64,000 nucleotides of DNA from Bryoerythrophyllum caledonicum (taxonomy: Eukaryota; Streptophyta; Bryopsida; Pottiales; Pottiaceae). The stretch spans positions 14,449,845 through 14,513,844 of the forward strand of contig OZ020524.1 in the NCBI GenBank assembly GCA_963971425.1. Reading direction: 5' to 3'. The notes under the pieces are model-generated. The model had not been told where the DNA came from. It saw only the letters and a list, made by a program, of their open reading frames with translations, and did not search any database. Below, piece after piece: positions 11,704 to 29,080 of this stretch. The stretch's first letter is position 1. Every line of letters starts with the position of its first letter. Made by a program: the position numbers and the translations under genes.

Positions 11704-13056
11704 ATGGCTGCAGCATCCACACCCACTCTGTGGTGCCGCCCCACCACCACCACCGCCATGCCATCCCGCACCCGGACGTCAACCTCCCCTCCGACCTCCA
11801 TCTGCTTCGCAATTCGCCGCTGGAAACCAGTAGAGATCGAGGTAGCAGAGGAGCAACCCGCCTTCACATACCGCCGTGCCTCACCCGCAGAGAGATGGCC
11901 AAACAGCGACCACGAGGAGGAAGAGATTGAGGAGAGGGATCACGAACCTCATTCCTCACCGGTTTACAGCCTCATGCGAGAGGACAAAGCCCGAGACAAG
12001 GCCCGAGAGCGCGAGATCTTCCACCGCCCGCAGCGCGAGCAGACCAAGAGGCTGAAGAGGATGAACAAGCTGGCCCTGAAGAAAGCCGTCGATTGGAAGG
12101 AGCGAGTTCAGCGTCTCGCCATCGCCATTTGTGAGCTGGATCTCGCTCGTCCTGTGGCGGACGTGCTGGAGAGCTGGCCCGAGCAGCTGAATAACGAGGA
12201 TCTCGCGGTGGTGTTGGGCAGCGTCGGGCGAGAGAATTGGCGGCGCGCGCTGGAGCTCTACGAGTGCTTGAACCTGCGCAAGTGGTACTGCCCCAACACG
12301 AGGATGCTGGCCACTGTGCTGGGCGTGCTGGGCAGGGTCAACCAGGTGAACGTCGCTAGGGAGCTCTTCTTAAGGGCGGAGCCGGAGCTTACGGGCGCTG
12401 ATGTGCAGGTGAGAGCGCCGTCGTGCTTTCTGAGGTTGCAGATGTGTCGTTGCAGATGTGTGATGTGTTTTGTGTGATCTGTGATGTGTTGCAGATGTGT
12501 GTTGTGTGATGTGTGTTGCAGATGTGTTGTTGGAGGTGTTTGTTGTGTGATGTGTGTTGAAAGGTTGAGTTCGAGGTTTACGTCAACGTGCTTCTAGTGA
12601 GCTACTGGGCGCCTGGCTTGGACTGTTTGTTCGGTAGCAAATTCTCCCTCTTTGTTAAGTAGGGGTTAATCTTTGACTAATGTGCAGGTGTTTCATGGGA
12701 TTATGGGCGTGTATGCGAAGCAAGGCAACTGGCAGGCGGTGCAGCAGATCCTGGAGTTGATGGAGTCCAAGGGCTGTGACCCGGACATCATCACCTTCAA
12801 CACAGTGATCAACGCCCGGTGCAAGGGCGCGTTGCAGCCCGGAATGGCGGCCGCCTTCCTCAAGGAGCTTCGGAGGGCGCGTGTGAAGCCAGATCTCATC
12901 ACTTTCAACACTTTGTTAGGCGGATGCATTGCCAACAAAAACTTCACTGAAGCCAAGGAAGTCGTCAAGGAAATGGTCCGGCGCGGGTTTGAACCAGATG
13001 CTTACAGCAAGTACTTGCTAGGGAAGTCAAAAAACCTCCAGCTCCATGTAAATTAA
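11704..13056 (+). CDS. EMB1270: Short EMB1270-like PPR protein, C-terminally truncated
   Basis: Two exons, 11704-12408 and 12688-13056, joined in phase 0, encode 357 residues. The ATG at 11704 is in ACCATGG context. A Thr/Ser/Arg-rich acidic-poor N-terminus suggests a plastid transit peptide. The region around DWKERVQRL, NWRRALELYE, WYCPNTRMLATVLGVLG and, after the intron, GIMGVYAKQGNW, PDIITFNTVINAR and PDLITFNTLL matches the start of plant EMB1270 (At3g18110 type), a P-class PPR protein for chloroplast RNA processing. That family normally runs to about 1400 residues with more than 20 repeats; here the frame stops after about four repeats (...NLQLHVN). No further PPR repeats occur before the next gene at 13470. 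It is therefore a truncated paralogue, still spliced in frame. It could instead be a real short protein. Identification is firm; activity is doubtful. Confidence 0.75.
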
Positions 13057-13469
13057 CCGATTCTTCAAACCAGTTTGCTTTTCTCCTCAGTTTCGTTGCA
13101 CAACAAAGGATTGCTATTGTTACACTCTCCTTTGGATGTTGAAGGTTATCGTATTCTCAACCTCTGAAACGGTTCTTGGGGAAGCACTTTCAGCTAGAAT
13201 CTCAATAGAGCTAGTCACATCTAGAGATATTTTCAGAGATGTAAGAGGTGTGACTACCACTAACAGAGCTTGGGGAAGCATATTCAGGCAGAATCAGGTG
13301 GCTGTGAATCTCAAGAAACCGGTTGGATGATGGTGCATTGATATTCTACCCATTCATCCATAAAAGTGGAGGACGTTAACCATTTCAGGGAAGAAGAAGA
13401 AGTTGAGGAAGTAACCGTAAGAGCCCTATTATAGCACTTTGCAGCGGTTTATGAAAACAACAGAGCGCC

Positions 13470-14040
13470 ATGGCGACGCTGAAGAATCTGAAAATAAAGA
13501 CTGGAGTTTGCAAGCGGGTGATGAAGGAGCTTCACTCGTATCAGACGGAGGCGGACCGAGAATGTGTGAAGACGGATAACATGAAGAACTCTCATGGTGA
13601 TCCGTTCGATATCAAGCAGCAGGTACTTCAAAAATGTCATCAACTTTTCCATCAGGCAGTGAGCAAGCAAATGGATGCCTGTTCGTTTGAAATTGTTGCG
13701 TTTTAGGCTGGGATTTCGGTCGAGAGATGATGATGGTGGTGGTGGTTGTGGGCGTTTCAGGAGCACGTGCTGGCGGAGTCCTGCTTGATGATATCAAACT
13801 GCAGGAAGCGTTTGGAGACGGCTCTGGCTGCTCTTGAGGCAGCTGTGGTACGTCATTGTCATTGAAGACCTTCTCTTCTTCATTGATGCACTCTCCGGGT
13901 CACCATCTGGCATAAGTTCATTCATGGGAAATTACATGGCGCAGGTCGAAGCTGAGGCAGAAACAACCGCAGAAGAGAGTCACGAGTTATCAGCTGCGAC
14001 GGAGTTAATTGCAGAAGTCAAGCCCTTATTTGCTGCGTGA
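13470..14040 (+). CDS. TBCA: Tubulin-folding cofactor A
   Basis: Three exons, 13470-13622, 13761-13847 and 13945-14040, all phase 0, encode 111 residues, the usual size of the family. The first exon (MATLKNLKIKTGVCKRVMKE, then LHSY and DPFDIKQQ) is diagnostic, and exon 2 (SCLMISNCRKRLETALAAL) continues the three-helix bundle. TBCA is a small cytosolic chaperone that captures beta-tubulin released from the CCT chaperonin and hands it on in the alpha/beta-tubulin assembly pathway (plant KIESEL). Introns are short (138 and 97 bp) with canonical GT-AG ends. The 413 bp between the PPR stop and this ATG must contain the promoter. The gene converges on the XTH gene downstream. No defect is seen. Confidence 0.95.
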
Positions 14041-14526
14041 TGGGTACATGTACCGTCGATGATTGACAAACGATTGGTGTTTACATTGCCAAAGGAATCA
14101 AGGTCAGTTACATCCATGGATTTAGTTTTCGATTACTGAACCTAGACCTGTAAACTTGCAGCCAGTGTTCGTGTTAATGATCTGATAAACCAATAAGTCC
14201 AGAGTTATCTGAAAAGAGAGGCAGAGTTTCATCCATTCTTTTGTGACCTTGATTCAGTTTGGTGTAGTTTTTGGGGACACCTTGACCAACCTCCTCTTTA
14301 TCAAAACGCACGCCACATACTGTGATAATACCTCAGATAATACTATTTTCTTCCGGACAGCATGTCGCTTATGCTCATAAGAATAAAATGGGAATCAAAT
14401 GTTAATACGGATCCGTTCTAAATGATTCAGGAACCTACCTACCATGTTCATACCCTGCTGACGATTTGAGGTCAAAGAATAGTATTATCTCAATAAAGAA
14501 TCAAACGATCACAGGGTGATTGATTT
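14041..14526. other. Convergent 3' region between TBCA and XTH
   Basis: 486 bp between two stop codons that face each other. It should hold both 3' UTRs and polyadenylation signals (for example AATAAA at 14383 on the plus strand). Nothing else seen. Confidence 0.5.
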
Positions 14527-16259
14527 CTAACGGCGAGGAAGGGTACACTCCTTGGGAGGCTGAGGGAAACGCTCCTTGTCGGTGCAGTAGTTGTAACGCA
14601 TGTGCCTGGCGTTGATCTCATCCATGTACGCCAGACGCTCCGCCGGAAGCGACCAGAAGTCCGGTTTGTTCCACCAGTTGTCTGTCATTTTCCACAAGGA
14701 ATCAATCAATCAGGTCCTTGTTCATAATCAGGAGCTGTTCTTTCACCCTTGATTGATCATTAAAGATTGAGGATGTGTCTGGTAGTGTGCAAGTAACAGT
14801 AACTATATCGAGGCATAAGAAGGGGAACGAGTTCATAATCTGGATGATCGACCTCACAGAAACTAGGATAACTTCAAACCAGCCCCTGACGATGATGACA
14901 ACAACAACAACCTCGTCTTACCGTGGTCCGGATTGGCACACGGAGAGGCCTGGATGTTGGCGGGGTCGACCTGGCACGCGTCCAGGGTGAAGTTGGAGTA
15001 GAGCGCCTGAAAGGGGGCGTACACCCAGTCGATCTTGTCGAGGCCGCCGCGCGTGGCCCAGCTCGACCCGTCGAAGATGCTCATGTACACCTGCATCTGC
15101 TTGGAATTCAAGTACGCGATCCCTTGGTCTTCGTAGTTCTGGAACACCCGGATCAACACCTCGTCCACGTACATCCTGCAAACATTCATGCCCCAGGTTT
15201 TCAGATGAGACTGCTCCCGGGACGTATGAGATCATGTAAGTTGAGCAGCTTACGAGACAGTTTTGTGGTTCCAGATGATGCTGTAGTAGTGGTCCTCGTG
15301 AGAAGGGTCGAACCACAGACTGATGCGCTGCTCGCGCTCACCGACGCCGTTGGCGAACACGTTGGTCTGCAGGTGCCACTCAATCTGGCCCGTCACAGCG
15401 TCCGTCTTGTTGCCGAGGAACTCAAAGTCTATCTCACTGTGGTTGGAGTTCGCTCCGCCCGGAGATGACAGCTGCAATATCATGGACACCATAACATTAG
15501 CTTGCACCAATAAATCATACTGGAAGATTCTTGTCAAGTGAATCAGGTACTTGTAAAGTGGGGGGAATGTTACTGTGAGTTTTGACTTCTTGTCTCATTT
15601 CCTATCATTCCAATCAGTTCTCATTCAATCTCAAAGGCAGTCAAGATTCAAGGTACAATATCATTCAAGGCACTTACATAGAAGGTGGTGACTGTGCCGG
15701 CAGTGTTGATGCCCTTGGGCAACTTGATGGTCGCTCTAAAGTAACCGTAAAAGTAGGTGACATTTGTCGACACAGTTGCACCTGCGCACACTAAATTATT
15801 CAATTTTCCAGAAATAGTCTAAAAAAACAACAAAAGACTGTACATCCTTCACGCTGTACATTCAATAAACGCAATGCCACTTGTTTTTCGCTCACCAAGA
15901 ATAAATGTGCTTCACCAACGTCGCCACCAAGGATACAGACAGACCGCTGTGCATTCCTAGTAAACTTGAGCCAAAAACCTTCGTGGTGGTGGTGGTGAAT
16001 CACTTGTCTCATCTAGCAAATGACTGATAATAACCTCATTACCTTCCGAATAGTTGCCGCTCTGAACGAGCCGCAGCTGCAACTGATCGCCGACCGCGCC
16101 CGCATTATACTCATTCCATCTTGCGACGAAATCCTTCGCGTACAGGGAGCTCTGAAGCGGCAAATATTGCTCATACTGCTGCTGCTGAGCTAACACTCCA
16201 TAGCTCACTAAATTTAACAACACCACCACAACTAGAAACCTAGAAAACCACTCCATCAT
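14527..16259 (-). CDS. XTH: Xyloglucan endotransglucosylase/hydrolase (GH16), intact
   Basis: Five exons on the minus strand (16259-16043, 15781-15678, 15471-15254, 15175-14922, 14681-14527) close in frame to 315 residues, normal for the family. A signal peptide (about residues 1-24, hydrophobic [16 protein letters not shown]) sends it to the cell wall, where XTHs cut and rejoin xyloglucan during wall loosening. The catalytic segment [10 protein letters not shown] (118-127) supplies the nucleophile E120 and acid/base E124, followed by the conserved N-glycosylation site NKT at 128. The residue before E120 is Ser where most members have Asp or Asn. The C-terminal XET_C domain is recognisable ([17 protein letters not shown], then PKEC) with paired cysteines. 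A TATA box lies about 250 bp upstream. Splice signals are canonical throughout. Confidence 0.95.
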
Positions 16260-16511
16260 GATCGACCACCGCTAGAACCAGACTCCCAACTCCAGAGGCT
16301 CTACCAAACAGTTCAAGCCAGTTCTCACTCCCAAATCCAAACACTTCAATACCAATCCCCTCCCAAAGTCCTCCGAAACTTGTCCAAAACCAAATCCTCC
16401 ATCAAACTCCACTCGCCTTCTGAAGGATGTTGTGCCGCTGCAACCATCAACTAGAGTGGTGCTGGATCCACCAAGCTCTTTGGTCTGGTAGTTGAACCGG
16501 TGGGAGCTGAG

Positions 16512-16519
16512 TTTATATA
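16512..16519 (-). promoter_or_regulatory. Candidate TATA box of the XTH gene
   Basis: TATATAAA on the minus strand, 253 bp before the XTH start codon. Position fits a leader of roughly 220 bp; the transcription start itself is not known. Confidence 0.55.
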
Positions 16520-16694
16520 GCTTTTGTCCTACCTCGACTACAACGGAAGACTGCAGCTACAACTGGTGATGGAACATGCCACCACATCTGTGCAGAAAGC
16601 GTCATAAGTGCGGAGCCTGTCATCTGCAGTGCCAGCGTTGAATACTAGGCCCACTGCTCCTGATTCGGTGCCAGAGGACCGACCACCTGAGAAT

Positions 16695-17790
16695 ATATGG
16701 AGTGAGGAAATATTTTTACTTTTATTTTTCAGTGATAGCCGGTGGAATCGTGATTTCCGCCCAATTTATTTCATATTTTTCCGATGAAATGTCAATTAGT
16801 TATGAATTTTCAAATGTTTAGCCGGTGGCGCCAATAGGTACCAAAAGTAAGGGGACTTGACTGATAGTGAACCGCTAGCTGAATGGGTAATGGGTACCCC
16901 ATAAGTACTGACCAAAAGTAAGGGGACATGACTGATAGTGAACCTCCAGTTGAATGGGTAATGGGACGGAAGTGGGTTGGATATACCCGAATATAGGTGT
17001 CGATATGGTTTTCACCGGGTATTACAGTGGCAGCCGTAGTATCATCCGGTTATTACAGCAGAAGGGCAAGAGTATTGCCTTGGTATCAGGGCTGGCATGG
17101 ACTCCTCGTGTCTAGGCATCACTGGACGGCGTAGTTATGAGTGTGTATGTTTTGAACGATTTTACCTTGAATTTTTTGAAGGGAGGGAGGGCAATTGTGG
17201 AGGTGGTTGGGGAGGACATGAATTTGTGGCCTTCAGGTGCTCTTTTTGCAGAAATGCGTGACGAACTAGATTTTCATCTTCAACGTTCCGATTTACACAC
17301 ACATTGCATGCACACTTTCAAGCAATAATTGGATCATGATTAATTGGAGCAATGGAAATTTTAGAATTACACATTAGCGGAGACATCCTATTTGGTAGTG
17401 CCCATGCAAGAGAATGAAATAAGACTTTAGAAGTAAGGTAAGCCCCGTAAAACTGACAAGTTAAGGAATGTGCATATATGGAGAGAGGAGATAATTAGAC
17501 TCTTATTTTTCAGTGATAGCCAATAGAATTGCAATTCCAACCCAAGTGATTTCATATTTTTTCAATGAAAATTGAATTAGTTATGAATTTTCAAACTGTG
17601 CAGCCATGTTTAGTGGGTGGCTAGTAGTAGGTACCCCCATAACCAACGACCAAAAGTAAGGGTCTTGACTAATAGCAAACCTCCATTTGGAGCTGAGTTG
17701 GTGGTAATGGGATGGAAGAGGGTTGGATATACCCCAATTTTATACGTGTTGGCTATGGGTTTTTGTTGGTTACGGGGGGCTTACCTCAAA
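16695..17790. repeat. Duplicated dispersed repeat (two direct copies)
   Basis: About 300 bp at 16700-17010 recurs in direct orientation at about 17480-17780. Shared blocks include TTTTTCAGTGATAGCC, AGTTATGAATTTTCAAA, CCAAAAGTAAGGG, and GGTTGGATATACCC. Within the first copy the phrase CCAAAAGTAAGGGGAC...GAATGGGTAATGGG is itself repeated about 80 bp later. A third copy lies inverted at 52975-53100. Family unknown; no coding capacity. Confidence 0.7.
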
Positions 17791-17836
17791 TCCTTTCTAC
17801 ACTAGCCTATGATATAGAACAAACTTTTGTCTTCTG

Positions 17837-18769
17837 TTAACCCCTAAAGGACCAAACGTCCCCACGGGGTCATTTTGGATTTTGGGCATGGACCTGCAAT
17901 TCGAAAAAAAATCCTTTTTAGTTGAATTTTTTTTTCAAGATAGGATCTAATAAGAGCTTCGAGGAGATATTTTTAAATTTTTTTTTGGATTTGTGGTTTG
18001 AAAGTTAGTACCACTTTAAGCCAAAAGTGGGACTTCGGGCACCTGCAAAATTTTTGACAAAAGTTTCTATTGACATTGAGATTTTTCACACATGTAAAGA
18101 ATATTCCCTTATTTAGAAATTTTCAAAAAAAATTCTTGTCTTTAGTGTAAAAAGGCATTTTATTCCAAGTCAAACATTTTCACACATTGTCGGGCAACGG
18201 GGGAAAAAAACTTCATCTTTTCTACATAAAACCTAGAGATCTTCATATTTTTCACTTTTATTTTTTCAACTACAATATGTGGTAAAAACCTTCTTATTGA
18301 CCGTTTGGATTATCATTTGAATACATACGTAGTTCACAAAAAAATAAAACGTGAAATGGCAATTTTTGAACCTCCACTCCTTGCACACTTTTTTTGAATA
18401 TGCTACACCCCTTTTTTACCTCTAAAAATTGGTGAGTTGGGAAATAACATCATGCTTAAGACAATGGTAAAAGATTTAGACCTTGTACAATGCAAAAATT
18501 TGATACAAAATGAAGTCAAAGTCAGCTGATCTACTGAACGCAGGGATGAAAATGAACCATTGTTTTGACTTTAAACACTAAAATCTATCAATCCGTGCGG
18601 TGGATTGCAACCAAAATTTTAGTGGAATGTTTATTTGGAAGTCTATTTTAAGATCTTACGGTTGAAACTCCAAAATTCACTTGAAAATGTGATTTTCATG
18701 TCTCTTTTTGACAGTGGCAGTTTTGGACTGGTTTTAGAGCGAATTAGGTCGTGGTCCTTGAGGGGTTAA
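17837..18769. mobile_element. TTAA-flanked non-autonomous DNA element (copy A)
   Basis: TTAA at 17837-17840 is followed by CCCCTAAAGGACCA. The right end, read on the opposite strand, is TTAA then CCCCTCAAGGACCA (TTAA at 18766-18769). The 933-bp interior has no transposase and shares blocks such as TTTGTGGTTTGAAAGTTAG with the 223-bp copy at 44920, which looks like an internally deleted relative. The TTAA site and CCC tips point to the piggyBac group; this is inference from the ends. Confidence 0.7.
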
Positions 18770-19780
18770 GGAAACCACTGAATTCACACTCTCAACGCTA
18801 CCAATACCATTTTGCTCGAACTAAACGACAATAAAAATTCCTCTGCCAACCAAAGAGGAGGTGCTAGGGTTTGCTCTAGAATATCTAAATATCTAAACCA
18901 AGCAAACTAGAAGTGCAAGGTCTCAGAAAAATAAGTGCTTGCACAACATAACCAGTTGACCTCACCCATTATCTTGTTTAGCCAAATTCAGATTAACAAC
19001 AAAAGCTTAGAAATGTTTTCCAAGGAATTAGAACAAAGTCCAAATAGAATTATTTCAGATAACTCCTGTATTTCACTTCATGATAAGAAATTTAGACAAA
19101 TTGTGGCTCAGATACAATAATGGGTGTACAACGCTCCTTATTCAACAAGCTCACAAGAAGAAAAAGAAGCAACACAACTCTCCACATTCAACAAGCGAAG
19201 AAGGAGAAGAAGAAGAAGCAGAATTCTACATATTCAACATGCTCACAAGAAGCAGCATCTCACATGTAATGTGGTGCACTGAGACCTCATTGAAACCGAC
19301 CTGTTTCAAAGAAGAATATCATAGTACCGAACTAGGTTATATCTAATTCAACATGGTCAAAATATTATACACCTGACCAGGAGCCTAGCCTTCCTGATGA
19401 TGAGATGGAGGTCAGCAATTCACGTGATGATTCACACTACGACATCCTACGGGGAGATAGTACACAATCCTGGGAGTTTATCTACACCTTGATAAGAATC
19501 GGTCTCCATCTGATTCTGAAATCTGCAGCAGGCTTGAGTCATGAGACCAAGCCATGGTGATAATGGCCATGCTCCTTGTTGCCCTTGGAAGCGATTCTCT
19601 TCAAATTTGCTTCAGCAGCAATGCTAGATTGGTGTTGAAGGCCTTGGCATCTGACACGATCCTGTGGCTTGGACTGGACGACTCTCACATGAACACATGT
19701 TGAGCAGTTGTGATGATGCATGGTCAAAACGAGATGAAGGGGTCTTGAAGCTCTCCGTACTCCTTGAATCGGCAGGAGAG
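18770..19780. other. Intergenic region downstream of the nucleoporin gene
   Basis: No gene recognised. It contains the presumed 3' UTR of the minus-strand gene that stops at 19781. ORFs present are short and lack domains; 19140-19260 is GAAGAAGAA-rich. Confidence 0.5.
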
Positions 19781-22036
19781 CTAATACCTGGTACTTTCTG
19801 GAGGTTCCCCCTCTGGAATCTGCACATTGCAACTTTCTTCATTACTAAAAAGACAAAAATTTCAGTGATGGCCTGAAGAGCACGAATAGTTACCTCGCCC
19901 AATTTCCAAGTCTCTTTCTGCCAAACGCCGTCTACGCCAGCGGCAGTTTGTACACTCTGTGGAGGTGGTGATCCAATCGCCAATCTGCCAATTTAGTCCA
20001 TGATTGATCATCAGGAAATGATCTGATATCTGGAAAGGGTATATTCAATTTGGTCAGGTGAAACTCACGTGTTAGGGGTAATGACAGCAGCAGGAATACT
20101 AGGTGGTGGAGTTGCAGCAGCAGGTATGGCAAATGGTGAGGTGCCAAAAGCAGTTGCAGTTGTGAAAGGCGAGGATCCGAACCCAGCTGGATTCATTGAG
20201 GCAGGAGCCGGTTGATTCATTGAGGGTTGAGCGCCAAATCCACCTGTGATACATCAACAAAAATACCATCGATCAACAGGACAAGGGCAACATGCACAAC
20301 ACTTCTGACACCAATTTCTCACTACACCTCCAAAGACATTAGACATCACACAGAAGCAAAAGTTACCTCCAAACACACTGTTGCCATTCCCGAGGGAAGG
20401 TTGCGCTGGTGTGCCAAAGATGTTGCTATTTTGCGAAGCTTGTGAACCGAAAATATTCTTGGGAGCCTGGGAACCAAAGCCGGTCTGTGCAAACTGGCTG
20501 CTTTGACCAAAGCCGCTTGGCTGAAAAGGGCTGGGACTAAGCTTTGGATTTGTGGATGTCTTGTTGAACGCGTTTCCAAATCCACCTCTGCAAAAATCAT
20601 GTCAAAAAAAAAATCACAGAACTTAACCGACCACCCTTCGTCCAAAATTATTGCAAAGCACTTAAGGTCTGGCACTACACTTGCTTAGACTCCAAGGGTG
20701 CAAAGTAGAAGGAGCTCTTGTCTATTTGTGACCACCTCATAAAAACCTTGTGACGTACCCGGGTTGTGGAGTAGTAGTAACTGGAACTCCGAACATTGTT
20801 TGTGGCTGACCAAATGCTACAGAAGCAGGAGCTTGAGTTTGAGGTGCTCCAAATCCAGAGAATGCTCCTGCGCTGCTTCCGAATGGAGATGGCTGAGGTG
20901 AACCTCCCTGATGAAATCCTCCCAAACCCTGGGTTGCTGCTGGACCCCGGTAGGGATTCCGTTGCAGAGATTCAAATTCCGCAATCTTTGCAGCAACTAG
21001 AGATTGCTCATTTTGAACCTATTTTTCACAAACGTAAGGAGTTTATGGCATGTGAAAGAAGACCTAGATTTCTCATCATAGGAGGGAAAAAGAAACTCAT
21101 GGCATCATACGAACAAAACCAACTCCCAAGACACATACAGATGAGTTCCATAACACCATAGACGATGAGGGAGTAAGCTCACAATCTGTTGAGTAGACCA
21201 ACCCTGCTTCGCATTGGTGTACGCCAGTGATCGTAGCTCTTCTGGGCTGATGTCACCGGTAATGTCATTTGGAAGGCTGCCAAAAACAACAACATAAACA
21301 ACTTAGTCTTTCCAGTTCCTACTTGAATTTCAACCCTACGACATAATCTATCAAGCATTTAAACAAGTTAGCCCCTAAGAGCTATACAGAGGTGAATTTA
21401 ACGACAAAAAAGCCGGGGGTATCCTACTCAAGAAGATTAGAGACAAGAAGCATTACAATTTCCAGTGTGCATAGCTTGTCAAGCGCCAATAAGTGGGCTG
21501 CTCCGTGCTCACATCTTCCTTGATTTGATCCTGGCAAACCTTGGGATTACCACACCTGCAGCATCCAAATACACCTTGGGTTATCAGTCATGAAAAAAAC
21601 CGCACATAATAACATACAACAAAATAGTGGTACTGACTTGTGATCTTTGGCTGGTGCTGTTTGCTGTTGTGGCGCTCGTTGATGATTATTCGAGGTGTTG
21701 TTGTTGAAACCCCCTCCGAGGCGGTTGTTGTTCCCAAAACCCTACAAAGCAACACCAACCAGTTGTCACTTGGGAAGCAACACTTCAAAAAGAGACACTG
21801 CACCAATTTGAACACGCACCTGTTGTTGCGTCTGCTGTTGCTGTGAGGTGCCCGTCTGGTGCAGAAATTTACACCGTGTGCCAAATCGGCAGCTGTGGAG
21901 AACAACCGTTCAGTGGTTAAATTGAACGCAAACAATCAACGCACAAACACACATGATACTAGGTTCAAACCAATAGTGAAAACAACAACATCACGCACTT
22001 TCCCCGCTGAAAATCTCGACATATTTGCCGAGACAT
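19781..22036 (-). CDS. CCCH zinc-finger FG-repeat nucleoporin (NUP42/AtC3H16-46 type)
   Basis: Ten exons on the minus strand (22036-21999, 21892-21820, 21741-21638, 21555-21457, 21276-21183, 21018-20759, 20587-20367, 20243-20069, 19984-19894, 19819-19781) join in consistent phase to 397 residues. Residues 6-24 form one CCCH finger (C6-x7-C14-x5-C20-x3-H24), split by intron 1. A Gln/Asn-rich linker follows, then the plant block with DITGDISPEELRSLAY and VAAKIAEFESL, then a long Gly/Pro/Ser region with FG-type repeats (SGFG, SVFGG, NIFG), and a C-terminus VWQKETWKLGEIPEGEPP. The family is the NUP42-like nucleoporin acting in mRNA export at the pore; in plants it is annotated as CCCH proteins 16/46. 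The start is chosen because it gives the complete finger. Divergent from the MRS2 gene. Confidence 0.88.
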
Positions 22037-23331
22037 CGCGCTTGATCTTCCACTTTGGTTTCCAACAGTCACCCTCTGAAACCCCTCAACCCTAAAATCT
22101 AGAGAGCGATTCCATAAACCCTTAACCCTGAATTCAAAGTGGCTTATTCTGCTTATTCACTCCTGCACAGAATCAAACCTAATCATAGACCCTAAACCCT
22201 AACATGAAGAAAACCCAACCCCCACAAGAAAAAACCTAAGAAAAAAAAACTGTGAAGAAAAAGCGGAGCACTTGACAGAGCAAAAGTGAGTCTATCGTGA
22301 GAAGTTTCATGAAACCCATACCAGAAACCCTAAACCCTAAACCCTAAACCCTAAACCTTTAAAACCCCGTAAAATGATGCCAAAAGAAACAACCCAAATC
22401 TAATATCTCTCTGTAATGAAAATATTATAAAATCCATAACGGATATCATCTACACCCAAGTGATAACTGGGGACGTAACTGGAAGATAACTGGGAGATAT
22501 TTCCGAGGACGAGGACGGGAACTTTACTTTTATTTTTAATGTTACACTTTCAAGTAACATACCTAAACTTGCATTACTCGTTGGGGACAACAGGTTAATA
22601 TACTAGTACTAAGCTAGTGATAGATAAAAATGATACTGTTTTTTTTCAAAAGAAAATATTAGTATGTTCTGACGTGGCAGGTGTGCAGAATCCGAGGTGG
22701 CAGATGCCACTTGACAAGAAGAAGAGCCCTAGGATCGATTGAGCTCAGTTTCCAAGGAATATTGATGCGTCTTCCAGACCCATTCATGTTTTCCTTAGAG
22801 AGAAGCGAGAATTCCAGCCTGCACATCAGGCATTTTCTTCACTCATTCTGGTCCAGAAGCATCGCATTCACAGATCTACAGAGCTCACATTCAATCTCGA
22901 AGCAAAAATCCTGTAATTACTTCTCTTTCGTCTCATGTAACAAGTTTCATGTAAGTTTGTAAGTGGGTGATTATGTTTTGGATGCTCTGCGTTGGATTAG
23001 GGTTTCATGCTTGGAGTTGGTCTCCAGTGATTGATTTTGATGGTCTTGTTGCATTATTGGTGCGGTTTGTTTGCAAACGCGGGAGTGTTTTCTTGTTTTT
23101 TCAGAATTAGGGTTTCAAGCTGATCTGGGTATGCGAAATTCTCTTCGTCATTTTGGATGTGATTTTATGTTAAGTTGTGTGATGTCTTTCATGTGATTGA
23201 TTGGTAACGGGTGTTTGTTGTGAGCTGCAGGAGGACGAAGGTGGATGGATCCTGAAGGCTTTTTGTGAGCTGAATCTCACTATGGTTTAGGGTTTAAAAG
23301 AGGCCATGTTGGCTTAGGAATTGCAGCAAAC
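22037..23331. promoter_or_regulatory. Divergent promoter region with telomere-box array
   Basis: 1.3 kb between the start codons of the nucleoporin (-) and MRS2 (+) genes. CCCTAAA units occur singly at several points (around 22095, 22190) and as an uninterrupted run near 22326-22357. A leader intron of the MRS2 gene may end at CTGCAG (about 23230). Confidence 0.5.
22326..22357. repeat. Short interstitial telomere repeat / telo-box cluster
   Basis: About four consecutive CCCTAAA units (plant telomere repeat, C-strand). Telo-boxes are known cis elements in plant promoters of growth and translation genes; here they lie about 290 bp before the nucleoporin start codon. Confidence 0.85.
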
Positions 23332-29080
<5,749 letters not shown>

